This document shows positions 42,456 to 51,400 of a stretch of 64,000 nucleotides of DNA, in pieces. The notes under the pieces are model-generated. The model saw only the letters and a program-made list of their open reading frames with translations. It did no database searches and was not told where the DNA came from. Made by a program: the position numbers and the translations under genes. The DNA is taken from positions 5,553 through 69,552 of the forward strand of contig CAAEMX010000008.1 in the NCBI GenBank assembly GCA_900757185.1. The letters are read 5' to 3'. Numbering within the stretch: position 1 is the stretch's first letter; each line of letters opens with the position of its first letter. The stretch comes from an uncultured Collinsella sp. GTDB taxonomy: Bacteria; Actinomycetota; Coriobacteriia; Coriobacteriales; Coriobacteriaceae.

Positions 42456-43073
42456 ATGTATCCGGACTATGAGTGCAACAACTACCCCATGAGCGTTACG
42501 GATGAGGATGGTCCGTTCCTGATCATGGAGGCGGAGCTGTCTGGCGATGTCGAGCTCAATGATGAGTTTAAGAAAGACGCCAGCTATAGATATTCGTGTG
42601 CGACTGTTTCTGCGGCGATTGATCTTTGCAAGTCAATGACGGACGGCGATGCCGATCCTTGGTATGAAAGTTGGGAGAAGGCGGTTGAGCGTTATCCGCT
42701 CGAGAAATGCGAGGATGCGACAACGCTGTATTGGATTGAGCCGACCGATCCGCACAAGGCGCTGTGCGCCTTCCATCCCCATCCCGATCTTGAGCGGTAC
42801 GTGGCTGAGGCAATTGGCGCCGTTGACACCTATCTGCTGGAGCGCGAGTACTGTCCCTTTGCGGTCAGCCACTTAGATCTAAAGGATGTTGACGTCCTGC
42901 TCAGCGCCGCTTGGGGATTGGCTCGAGTCCTTAAAGATATTTGGGGAACTTGCGACCCTGATGTTATGGAAAAGATTGAGGATGCTACGTACGGTGCGCA
43001 TATAACGGTTAGGGACCTGATCGCGGGCGAAGAGGCAGCCAAAGCCAGCGCAAAGTCCGATGACAATTTCTAG
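42456..43073 (+). CDS. Unknown acidic soluble protein
   Basis: A 205-residue acidic protein, no membrane segment. Contains Trp/Tyr-rich stretches (DPWYESWEKAVERYPLEKC, TTLYWIEPTDPHKALCAFHPHPDLERYV). No family recognised. GGAGACAAAA precedes ATG 42456; an upstream extension of 47 codons overlaps the hairpin repeat and is unlikely to be translated. It is convergent with the HsdM/S-like gene at 43145. Confidence 0.7.
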   Translation: MYPDYECNNYPMSVTDEDGPFLIMEAELSGDVELNDEFKKDASYRYSCATVSAAIDLCKSMTDGDADPWYESWEKAVERYPLEKCEDATTLYWIEPTDPHKALCAFHPHPDLERYVAEAIGAVDTYLLEREYCPFAVSHLDLKDVDVLLSAAWGLARVLKDIWGTCDPDVMEKIEDATYGAHITVRDLIAGEEAAKASAKSDDNF

Positions 43074-43144
43074 CCGCCGCGCTGAATGGCGCGCCTGATT
43101 GACAGGCCGTCGGAAAAGTCCGGACAGTCTGCCAATCTCGGTCG

Positions 43145-44788
43145 CTACATCGTTCCCTTGCTCGCAGCGTAATGTTCCGCCTGCTTAAGGGCGTCCTCGT
43201 AGGCGCGCTGCTTTGCTTCGTACTCTAGCGCGTAGCGCTCCTGCTCCGCTCGCCCGGGAACAGGCACGGTCATGCTTCGCAGGTCCATTGGGGCAAGTTG
43301 CACAAGCGCGTCTCCGTGCGAGGTGTCCGCCAGTTTCTTCTGCCCCTCATCGGACGACAGGTATGCCAGGACAAACTGGGCAAGCAGCTCGTCCTCAAAG
43401 GTAGCGCAGAACATGGCGTCGCAGGGGACAATGCTCTCAAACAAAAGACCGCGCTCCACGGGGCGCTCAGAACCGACAGAAAAGTGGCCTGGCGTGATGA
43501 GGGCAAGCTTGAATGGAGGCCCGACGCGTGATATGAGAAGGCTCGCCTCGCGGGCGTCGATCGGTTTGGCCTTCCGAAAATCTTCGTAGTCTACACGGCT
43601 TACATCGTAGATATCTGTATCGGGGACACGCTCAAGTACATCTTCTGCGGCAATGATTGCGCCATCATGAAGATGCTTTAGCGACAGGTAGTAGCAGTCG
43701 TGCTGTTGGTAACTGTCTGTCGGATCTGATTCGGGCAGTTTGGTTACAACGCTGCGGGCGGTGCCGCGGTAGATTGGCGCTAGCGACCCAAGGGGGATGA
43801 ACATTCTCTCGTCGAACGATCCGCTCTTTGTATTGGGTAATAGGGGATATATGCCGTTGCCCTGATCCTCGAGCCGATGCCAATAGACTGGATTCTTTTG
43901 ATCGCCGTAGGCTCGGTCGACGGAATCGAGGAGCTGGTGCAGAATCTCATCGGTCATTTGCTTGTCGTCAAAGCTCCTGCCGTCAAAAAGGAAATACGGA
44001 TCATTGGGCTCGCCGTCGCCAATAAAGAGCAGCGCGCGACCCTCGGCCTTTTTGGCAATGGTGTTGGGAAGAAGCACAATGCTCTTTAGCAGGCCGAGGT
44101 CACAAAGAAGGCGACGTCCATCTACGGCTCGCGCCAGATTGAACAGACGGTCCGAAATCTGAATGACGGCCGTGGCATGGGACTGAGAGCAGGCAATGGA
44201 TGCCGCAAGAAAGATGTAGTACCACTCAGTGACCGAAAGCAGATCGGGGATGCCTGCGCTGCGTTGCAGCTGCTTCGAGCGCGTTCTGAGGAAATCCAGG
44301 ACTCGCGCATTTGCCGCATCGATAGATGCCGGGAATTGGGATAGCGGTCGTAGCTCGGGGGGCCTGCAGTAAATGAGTGCTGATTCGTACGTGTGAGAGG
44401 CTGCGTCCTGCTCGTAGTCGTATAAAAAGATATTCTCCTCGATGGCAGTAAACGTCGACGTCGGGACTTTGACTCGGTTTTTGCAAACGCAAGCGGGCAC
44501 ATAATCCCATTCGTCGGTTGCTTCGTTGTAAACGCGGTCCTCAAACTCAAACGAGGCGGCCGAAGGTCGCTTGAGGTCAATCCCCAAAACAGACCACGAG
44601 GGGCCATCGACGTGCTCGCTCGAAAACTCAAAATCGCGACAGCACAGTTCAATGAGCCTTTTCGTTCTCGACGAAGGCTGATATTTCTCGACCATATGAG
44701 ACACAAGATCCGATAGATATCGGCTCATATATGGCTTGAGATCTTCGTTTAAGCGAAGAGTTGCAAATTCTGCTTTAGTTTTGAGCAT
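43145..44788 (-). CDS. HsdM/HsdS-like protein without visible methylase catalytic motif (2)
   Basis: A 547-residue protein like the one at 26079. The N-terminal half has a degenerate methylase-like layout (RLIELCCRDFEFSSEHV, LLSVTEWYYIFLAASIACSQSHATAVIQISDRLFNLARAVDGRRLLCDLGLLKSIVLLP in sections, the last part mirroring HsdM). The C-terminal half resembles HsdS: FIPLGSLAPIYRGTARSV, DVSRVDYEDF, and VQLAPMDLRSMTVPVPGRAEQERYALEYEAKQRAYEDA. No NPPY motif is seen. AGGAGGT lies 4 bases before ATG 44788. It is divergent from the 45058-47876 genes, as its paralogue is from the VirD4-like unit. Confidence 0.7.
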   Translation of the reverse strand: MLKTKAEFATLRLNEDLKPYMSRYLSDLVSHMVEKYQPSSRTKRLIELCCRDFEFSSEHVDGPSWSVLGIDLKRPSAASFEFEDRVYNEATDEWDYVPACVCKNRVKVPTSTFTAIEENIFLYDYEQDAASHTYESALIYCRPPELRPLSQFPASIDAANARVLDFLRTRSKQLQRSAGIPDLLSVTEWYYIFLAASIACSQSHATAVIQISDRLFNLARAVDGRRLLCDLGLLKSIVLLPNTIAKKAEGRALLFIGDGEPNDPYFLFDGRSFDDKQMTDEILHQLLDSVDRAYGDQKNPVYWHRLEDQGNGIYPLLPNTKSGSFDERMFIPLGSLAPIYRGTARSVVTKLPESDPTDSYQQHDCYYLSLKHLHDGAIIAAEDVLERVPDTDIYDVSRVDYEDFRKAKPIDAREASLLISRVGPPFKLALITPGHFSVGSERPVERGLLFESIVPCDAMFCATFEDELLAQFVLAYLSSDEGQKKLADTSHGDALVQLAPMDLRSMTVPVPGRAEQERYALEYEAKQRAYEDALKQAEHYAASKGTM

Positions 44789-45057
44789 GCGCACCTCCTG
44801 CATATTCCCTATATTGCGCGGTTCGCTGACTGGCCCGTCGCGGCTCAATTGCCTTCAGTCTACAAGAAGAGCAGTTGCGGCGTTTTTCAGACGGGGCACT
44901 CAAATGAAAAAGAAAAAAATCGAATGGTGCGTATGAGGCCGTACGCATTGGGTATTATTTCGCTAGATACTAACACTAAGAGATTTGCATATCTCCTAGT
45001 TGTATCAAGCTACAGTGGATAAACCAACTAGTTGTTTCAGCAACGAAATGACAGCTA
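44789..45057. promoter_or_regulatory. Divergent control region upstream of the ClpX-like unit
   Basis: 269 bases between the HsdM/S-like gene (minus) and the membrane protein gene (plus). CTAGTTGT occurs as a direct repeat at 44996-45003 and 45028-45035, the latter inside the palindrome CAACTAGTTG. TATTATTTCG near 44953 could be a -10 region. No ORF supported. Confidence 0.4.
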
Positions 45058-45795
45058 ATGAACGGATACGACATGTACAGAATCGAGCCGGACGCCCCCA
45101 AGAAGCCAACGGCGATGAATATTTTCGGCATGATTCTGCAAACCGTCTTTACGGTTGTACTCTACGTGGTCGCCATCGACATGATGTGCTTGCTGACGAC
45201 GTGGCTCGGCGGGTTTATGTTCGAGATTAGCGAGAGCAACACGGTGATCCCGCTCCATTCATGGCGCCTGGTGGCGTTTAGGGTGTACTGGGTTGTGCTG
45301 GGCGCGGCGTTTGTTGCGGCGCTTGCCCACAAATGGATCGTGCTGTTAACGGGAGGGAGCGAATCCGACATGTGCGAGCTGCTCGGTGCAATCGAGAGCG
45401 CGGGCGCATTTGCATCCGTCGTCTGCGCGATCGTCTGTTTGCTGGGCTATACCGCGGCATTTGATTGTTGGGCTGGCGTCACCGGAAAGATGGCTTCGGA
45501 TTCCCGTGCAAATGATTACCTGCTTTGGGCGGTTGTCTTAACCATCGGAACGATTGTCGAGTGGCGAATTGTCGAAGGGGTCCTTAACGCTCTATTTCCC
45601 GATGAGCACAAGTTCCACGGGCTTCGCTTTGCATCCGCCTGCGTGGTTACTCCTCTGCTTGCGCTTGTACCCACCACGCTGGTCATCATCGTGTGCGCGC
45701 TGGTGGTGGGCCTTTTTGCCGGGATTCTGTTTGCATCGCTTGCGATCCCCGTGGTTATCACGGTTATTGGCATTGCCATCGCTATGAGTCGCTAA
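45058..45795 (+). CDS. Polytopic membrane protein, unknown
   Basis: A 245-residue protein with about five membrane segments: MILQTVFTVVLYVVAIDMMCLLTTWLGGFMF in pieces (~25-50), VYWVVLGAAFVAALAHKWIVLL (~75), AFASVVCAIVCLLGYTAAFDCWA (~115), LWAVVLTIGTIVEW (~155) and a C-terminal pair VVTPLLALVPTTLVIIVCALVVGLF / LASLAIPVVITVIGIAIAM. No family recognised. There is no clear ribosome-binding site before ATG 45058 (an alternative ATG is at 45073). It heads the unit that ends with the ClpX-like ATPase. Confidence 0.72.
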   Translation: MNGYDMYRIEPDAPKKPTAMNIFGMILQTVFTVVLYVVAIDMMCLLTTWLGGFMFEISESNTVIPLHSWRLVAFRVYWVVLGAAFVAALAHKWIVLLTGGSESDMCELLGAIESAGAFASVVCAIVCLLGYTAAFDCWAGVTGKMASDSRANDYLLWAVVLTIGTIVEWRIVEGVLNALFPDEHKFHGLRFASACVVTPLLALVPTTLVIIVCALVVGLFAGILFASLAIPVVITVIGIAIAMSR

Positions 45796-45839
45796 CCCAC
45801 AACGCAATCCAAATATCTCGCATGAAGAAAGGAACGACC

Positions 45840-46046
45840 ATGTCGGTATTCTCTAACGCTCAAAAGCTTCTGCTGCTTGCCATACTTACCGCTCTTATGG
45901 CTGGTGCCCTGATGTACGAAGTGTTGCATCCCACACTGTTTCCGCTGCTCAAGCAGGGCATTTTGCAGCTGCTCTACCACATTCCGGTCTTTACCCAGCC
46001 GGGCAACGTGATCTATCTGGAGTCGGCGACATCGCTGGCACTGTAG
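45840..46046 (+). CDS. Small single-pass membrane protein, unknown
   Basis: A 68-residue protein with an N-terminal hydrophobic segment (LLLLAILTALMAGALMYEVL, residues ~8-27) and a short amphipathic second half. GAAAGGAACG precedes ATG 45840. It lies 44 bases after the membrane gene and 42 bases before the ClpX-like gene, suggesting one operon. Function unknown; small proteins in such places can be membrane adaptors. Confidence 0.65.
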   Translation: MSVFSNAQKLLLLAILTALMAGALMYEVLHPTLFPLLKQGILQLLYHIPVFTQPGNVIYLESATSLAL

Positions 46047-46088
46047 TGGTTTAAGGGCTCGGCCCACATCGAAGGAAAGAAAACCAAT

Positions 46089-47876
46089 ATGGAAAGGAAG
46101 GCGCCCATGACTCAGAAGCAGTATCGAAACATCGATCGCTACCAGGACTTGCTCAATCGAATTGCGCCTACGCGTCTGGTGGAGCAGACGCGTCAGAGTG
46201 TTATTGGCCACGAAGGAAGCTTGGAGGCCTTTGTGACGGCGCTGAGCTTTGAGGTCAACCGCTGCGTGATGTTGGCACGCGGCGCCGACCTGCGCGACGT
46301 TCTTTCGCCCGCTGCCATTTTGGTGATGGGCTCCACTGGCACGGGAAAGACCCACACCATCAAGGCCGTGGCGGATGCCGCGGGGCTCAAGCTGTTTGTG
46401 TTCGATGTCTCCACCATGACGGGCGAGGGCTGGCGCGGTGCCAGCATGAGCAACTGCCTGTCGCAGGTCGCGGACTATCAGGCTGCCAATCCCGGCGATA
46501 TCTGTTTGGTGCTCTTTGACGAGTTTGACAAGGCAGTTCGTGCCGAGCCCGATGGGGGCGAAGTTGCATCAAGCTTTAGTCCATCGCAGTCGTTCCTTAA
46601 GCTCTTGGAAGGCGGGGAGATGCCGTTTGAATGCGATACCTCCAAGAGTGCGGCCATTAAGACGCTCAACCTCGATCAGGTTGTTTGCATTTTGGGCGGC
46701 GCCTTTATGGGCTTGGATGCTCTGGTGCGCAAGCGCCTGAGTGACAAGTCTGGCACCACGGTCGGCTTCGGATCCTCGTATGCCGCCGTGTGCACCGCCG
46801 CAAAATCGGCAAACGAGCTGCGAGACAGTGCGACCATCGAGGATGTTGAGACTTGGGGTATTATGTCCGAGCTGTGCGGGCGCATTGGCTCGGTGATTAA
46901 CTTTAACGCCTTGAGCGTGGACGATCTGGTCCAGATTGCGTATGAACAGTACCTGCCCAAGTACAACAACATGATGGGAAATGGCGCCAAGATGGAGCTG
47001 ATGGCAGATGCTGCTCGCCTTGCGGCGAAGCGCGCGGTTAAGGAAGGTGCCGGCGCGCGCGGCATGCTCCGTCAACTGCGTCCCCTTATGATGTACGCCT
47101 GGAGGGACATGCGGGAAGATACCTATATTTCCCGTGCGACCTTGGTCGTGAGCGACGGGGAACTTGCGGTTGCGTACGAGCGCTCTCATGAGCCGCGGGG
47201 CTTTTTGCAGGAAGAGATGGGGGAGAATTCGCCCTTTCTGAACGGGAGAGAGATTGAAGCCCTGGCGTTGGTAAGCGACTGGATGGAGCATGAGGACGAG
47301 GACGAGCATAAGCCGTATCAGCCTGAGTTTGCTTGGCTGGCGGATTTGGTGGACGGTTCGGCGCTCGACAAGATCGTGCAGGGCGGCAAGGCATTCGATC
47401 TTGCTGGGGTGTTGTTGCGCGGCGTTCCGTTTGATGGGCCGGAGCGCATTGCCGCCCACGAGCTGCTTAAGGCGTGCGCCTGCTACAACGACGTGCTCTA
47501 TGCCGACAAGGAACAGTATCGCAACCTTGCTCAGGTGCTTACGCTCACCAAATTGGTGTACAAAAAATCGCCCGATTGCTTGCTGAGCCCGCTCGATGTG
47601 GTTATGAACGGCACGACTACGGGCAACGGTTTTCAGGGTCTTGGCGAGTGGGTCGATGCCATGAGCAGGTCCGAAAAGCCTTCGTTGGAAAAGTGGCAGT
47701 ACCTGGCGGCCGGGGAGGCCCTGCGGATTTACGACCACTTTAGCAAGCGTCCCGACCAGGTAAAGGAGCTTGCCGCCGATGTGTCCCTGATGCGTGTCGC
47801 CCTCGCGGTGATCGACGCTGAGGAGCGCGAGGCGTTGGAATGCGATCTTGAGAAGCTGCTCGCTTCGTGCGAGTAG
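46089..47876 (+). CDS. ClpX-like AAA+ unfoldase with C-terminal extension
   Basis: A 595-residue AAA+ protein related to ClpX. Motifs: Walker A GSTGTGKT at 81-88, pore-loop region MTGEGWRGASMSN with Trp115 in the aromatic position of ClpX GYVG, Walker B VLFDEFDKA with D144-E145, LGGAFMGLDALVRKRL, a docking-like loop VGFG at 225-228 where ClpX has IGF, ELCGRIGSVINF, and sensor-2 GAGARGM with Arg324. There is no N-terminal zinc-binding domain, and ~200 C-terminal residues (from ~380) match nothing I know. The VGF loop suggests partnership with a ClpP, perhaps that at 30361. A second possible start is ATG 46107, which has AAGGAAGG at good spacing. Confidence 0.88.
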   Translation: MERKAPMTQKQYRNIDRYQDLLNRIAPTRLVEQTRQSVIGHEGSLEAFVTALSFEVNRCVMLARGADLRDVLSPAAILVMGSTGTGKTHTIKAVADAAGLKLFVFDVSTMTGEGWRGASMSNCLSQVADYQAANPGDICLVLFDEFDKAVRAEPDGGEVASSFSPSQSFLKLLEGGEMPFECDTSKSAAIKTLNLDQVVCILGGAFMGLDALVRKRLSDKSGTTVGFGSSYAAVCTAAKSANELRDSATIEDVETWGIMSELCGRIGSVINFNALSVDDLVQIAYEQYLPKYNNMMGNGAKMELMADAARLAAKRAVKEGAGARGMLRQLRPLMMYAWRDMREDTYISRATLVVSDGELAVAYERSHEPRGFLQEEMGENSPFLNGREIEALALVSDWMEHEDEDEHKPYQPEFAWLADLVDGSALDKIVQGGKAFDLAGVLLRGVPFDGPERIAAHELLKACACYNDVLYADKEQYRNLAQVLTLTKLVYKKSPDCLLSPLDVVMNGTTTGNGFQGLGEWVDAMSRSEKPSLEKWQYLAAGEALRIYDHFSKRPDQVKELAADVSLMRVALAVIDAEEREALECDLEKLLASCE

Positions 47877-48177
47877 TCGCCGACTGCTTCTCTTTCCTTT
47901 CTTTTCTCAAGCGGCATAGATGCCATCGCTCAGCCGCCCTGCGTGAGTTTTTGTCCGCACGGGATGGTATTCAACACATGTAACAAAACAAGTGAGGGAG
48001 CGGCGGGGGAGAGCGAGGCGGTTTACAGAAATGAACATCCGTTATATGCGTTAGAAAAATAAAATTGTTCTTGCAACATACAAGCGGAGCGCATATACTG
48101 CAGTCATAGCGTATGAGATGGGGTCTCTAAAAGAGGCCAAGCACAGCAATTTGAGTTTATGTAGACGGGACTTGAGC
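47877..48177. other. Intergenic region right of the ClpX-like gene
   Basis: 301 bases. The first half is unremarkable; the second half holds the promoter at 48071-48099. No terminator hairpin with U-tract was found directly after the ClpX-like gene, although TTCTCTTTCCTTTCTTTTC is pyrimidine-rich. Confidence 0.4.
48071..48099 (+). promoter_or_regulatory. Strong sigma-70-type promoter
   Basis: TTGCAA at 48071-48076, 17-base spacer, TATACT at 48094-48099; about 79 bases before the small gene at 48178. Confidence 0.65.
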
Positions 48178-48408
48178 ATGAGCACCAGCAGTTTCTCCTT
48201 TAACAACGATAATAGTAGTTACATTAATCTCGAGACTATCCTTGGTTGCACTGTCGGTTCTCGCGCAGAGAACGGGCTTGTATTTCTAGATGAAGAGAAG
48301 CCATGCGGCGAAGAACTCGAGTATTTAGATGAGATTGAGCGCGAGCGGAACTATGAGTTTGGCTTTTGCGGAGATCAGTTTCATCACGATTCAATTCGCT
48401 CAATTTAA
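48178..48408 (+). CDS. Small unknown protein
   Basis: A 76-residue protein with a Ser/Asn-rich start (STSSFSFNNDNSSYIN) and an acidic second half (EELEYLDEIERERNYEFGF). No domain recognised. A good promoter lies upstream but the ribosome-binding site is weak. It is the last gene before the surface-protein gene and looks atypical for the genome in composition. Confidence 0.55.
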   Translation: MSTSSFSFNNDNSSYINLETILGCTVGSRAENGLVFLDEEKPCGEELEYLDEIERERNYEFGFCGDQFHHDSIRSI

Positions 48409-48494
48409 TTACCCCGTTATCACCTCTTTTTAGCGGGGCAAGTTAGATCGACTATCTGTGTCAAACAACGGCTCACCGTGGGAAGGAATCGGCA

Positions 48495-51400
48495 ATGAGC
48501 AAGAACATGAACAAGGACATGAACGGCAAGGCCTTGGGTAAGGCCAGGGCGGCTGGGCGCGTGGCGACGGTTGCTGCGGCGACGATTGCCATGACGGGCG
48601 GCTCGCTGCTGTCGCCTCTGACCGCGGCGGCGCAGGGTGCGGATGGCATTGGCGCCGCGGGCGCAACGGCTGCGGTGATGTCGCCGCTGACGAGCGCTGC
48701 GGCCGCCGGTACTGGCGCGGGTGCCGTGTCTGCAGCGCAAAAGGTCGCCGACCTGCAGGCTGCAGTTGATGCGGCGCGCGCTAAAGCTGCTATCGCCAAG
48801 GCCGATCTGGAAGCGGCTGCCGCTCCCTACGATGCTGCCGCCGTCAACCAGCAGCAGGCGCGGGGCGCCTATGACGCGGCCCGCGGTGCGAGCGATAGCG
48901 CGGCCTCCGCTGCTTCGGCCGAGCTGGAAAAGCAGCTGGGCGCTGCGCAGGACAAGGCCGATCAGGATGTCAAGGCGTTTGAGGACGCTCAGGCTGCGCT
49001 CGATGCTGCCAAGAAGGAGCTGGCGGACAAGGATGAAGCCCTGACTGCTGCCCAGAGGGCATCCCGTGATGCCCAGTCTGCGCTTGAGGCCGCACAGGCT
49101 GCTGCATCCGATGCTACGCCCGAGGCTGTAGCTGCCGCCCAGGCTGCCGCAGGGCAGGCTGCGAGTGACCTGGAACAGGCGAAGCAGCAGGTCGTTGATG
49201 CGCAGGCCAAGCTCTCGGATGCTCAAGACGCTGCCACTGCCGCCGCTGCCAAGCAGCAGGACGCGCAGGGCAAGCTTTCGGCAGCTCAGCAGGCAAAGGC
49301 CGCGGCAGATGCGGACGTGGATGCCGCGCAGACGAGCTATGACGCGGCCAAGGCCGATCTGGATCGAGCCGAGCAGGGCGCCGCGGGCCCGGAGTACGAG
49401 GCCGCCAAGGCAAAGGTGGCTGCTGCGTCCGAAGCGCTGACGGCCGCCAAGGCCGCGCAGTCGAAGTGCGAGAGCGAGCTTGCTGCCGCTGAGCAGGACG
49501 TTGCCGCCGCCGAGGGCGAGGTTCAGACTGCTCAGCAGGCAGTTGCCGATCAGCAGCAGGCCGCTGCCGATGCCCAGTCAAAGCTGGATGCCGCCGCTGC
49601 TGCCAAGACCGCTGCCGACGCCGCTCTTGACCAGGCCAAGACCGATCATGCCAGTGCGCTCACGGAGCTGGCCGATGCCCAGGCCAAGCTTTCGGCGGCC
49701 AAGGACGAGAAAGACGCTGCCGACAAGGCGCTCGATCAGGCGAAGGCCCAAAAGCAGCAGGCCGACCAGGCTGTGGCTCAGGCCCAGGCAAAGCTCGATG
49801 CCGCTCAGGCAACGGCGAATGCATCGGCGGAGAACTACCGCCAGGGTGCCATCGCATTCTTTAAGAGTGTGGGTGCCGACGATGCGGCGGATATCATCCT
49901 CAACTGCAAACTCGCTGGCTACAACAAGGTGGGCGAGGAAGTCGACGCGACGAGCCTGACCAATATGAAGCAGGCGGTTGTGTGGCTCAAAGCGTGCAAC
50001 GAGTATCGCGCAAGCGTTGGCCTAGGCGAGCTCAAGGTGACATATGCCATGATGGCGACCGCCATCGCCGACGCGAACTTCTCCGATACGAAGGTCGCGC
50101 ACGCTCAGCAGTTTAACGTGGGCGAGAATGTGGCGTGGAACTACGGAAGCAATCCGTTTAAGCAGTGGGTCGATCAGGAGAAGGCCATCTTTGATGCTGC
50201 CGCCGCCTCGCTGGGCGCGTCGGGCCTTACGGGAAAGGCCGCTTACGATTTCTATACAGCGCATAGCTCCCAGATTGATAACTACGCCGCACTGCACGGT
50301 GGACCAAACCCTTCGGTCGGACATTACATCAACGTGATCAACCCCGATTACACCGTGACGGGCATGGGCGTTTGCACGCGAGGGACGCTGTACGGGAGTA
50401 CACAGGCGCAAACATTTGTATATTCTGGTCAATGGTATAAGCCGTATAACCTCAATCCGATGACGGTTGCAGAGTATGAGGCTGCGTTGAATGCGTGGTG
50501 TGACTCGTTGGCAAATCCCGAGCAGGGCGTGGATGCGGCACGCAAGGAGCTTGCTGTGGCGCAGGGCGTTGCCGACGATGCCGGCAGCAAGGTGAGTGCA
50601 GCATCGCAGGCCGTTGCAGCAAAGCAAACCCAGGTTGAGCGCGCTGCCGCTAACGTTGATGTCGCGGCAACCAAGGCCTCGGAGGCCCAGGCTGCCGTGG
50701 CGCAAAAGCAGGCTGCAGCTGACGCCGCCGCGCGTGCCGTCAGCGATGCCCGCGCCGATTTGAGCGCTGCCAACGCCGCTGTTGCGGCAGCGCAGGACGC
50801 CGTGGCCGCCAAGTCTGGCGAGCTCGACATTGCCAAGGGCAAGGTGGCTGCTGCCAAGCGCGCACTGGACGCCGCTCGTGCCGGTGTTGGCGACAAACGG
50901 GATGCACTTGCCGCGGCCCAGGATGAGCTAGCGGCGTACTCAGCCGATATCGCCGCTGCTCAGCGTGCGTTTGATGCGGCGTCGTCTGCACTCGAAAGCG
51001 CGCGTGCCAATCAGCGCGAGGCGGAGGCCGAACTTCTTGCCACCCAAGGCGATGCCGATCAGGCAGGCATCGATGCTGCTGCCACTCAGGTGGAGCTCGA
51101 TATGGCGCAGCGGGCTGCAAGCGATGCCGACGCCGTCGTGGCAACGGCTCAGGCAAAATCTGATGCAGCTGCCGCCCGCGCCTCTCAGCTTAAGAATGCC
51201 GCCGCAGCACTTGCCAAGGCCACTGGGGACAAAGCGACTGCCGATGCCGCGCTCGATGCAGCGGCGATGGCCGTGAGCGATGCCGAGTATGACGTGGTGG
51301 AGGCTGACGATGCCGTGGTGGATGCGACTGTCGCGCGCGACGCCTCTGCCGCCGCGGTTGCCCGCCTGCGCAGAATCAATATTGCCGAAGCCATTGTCAA

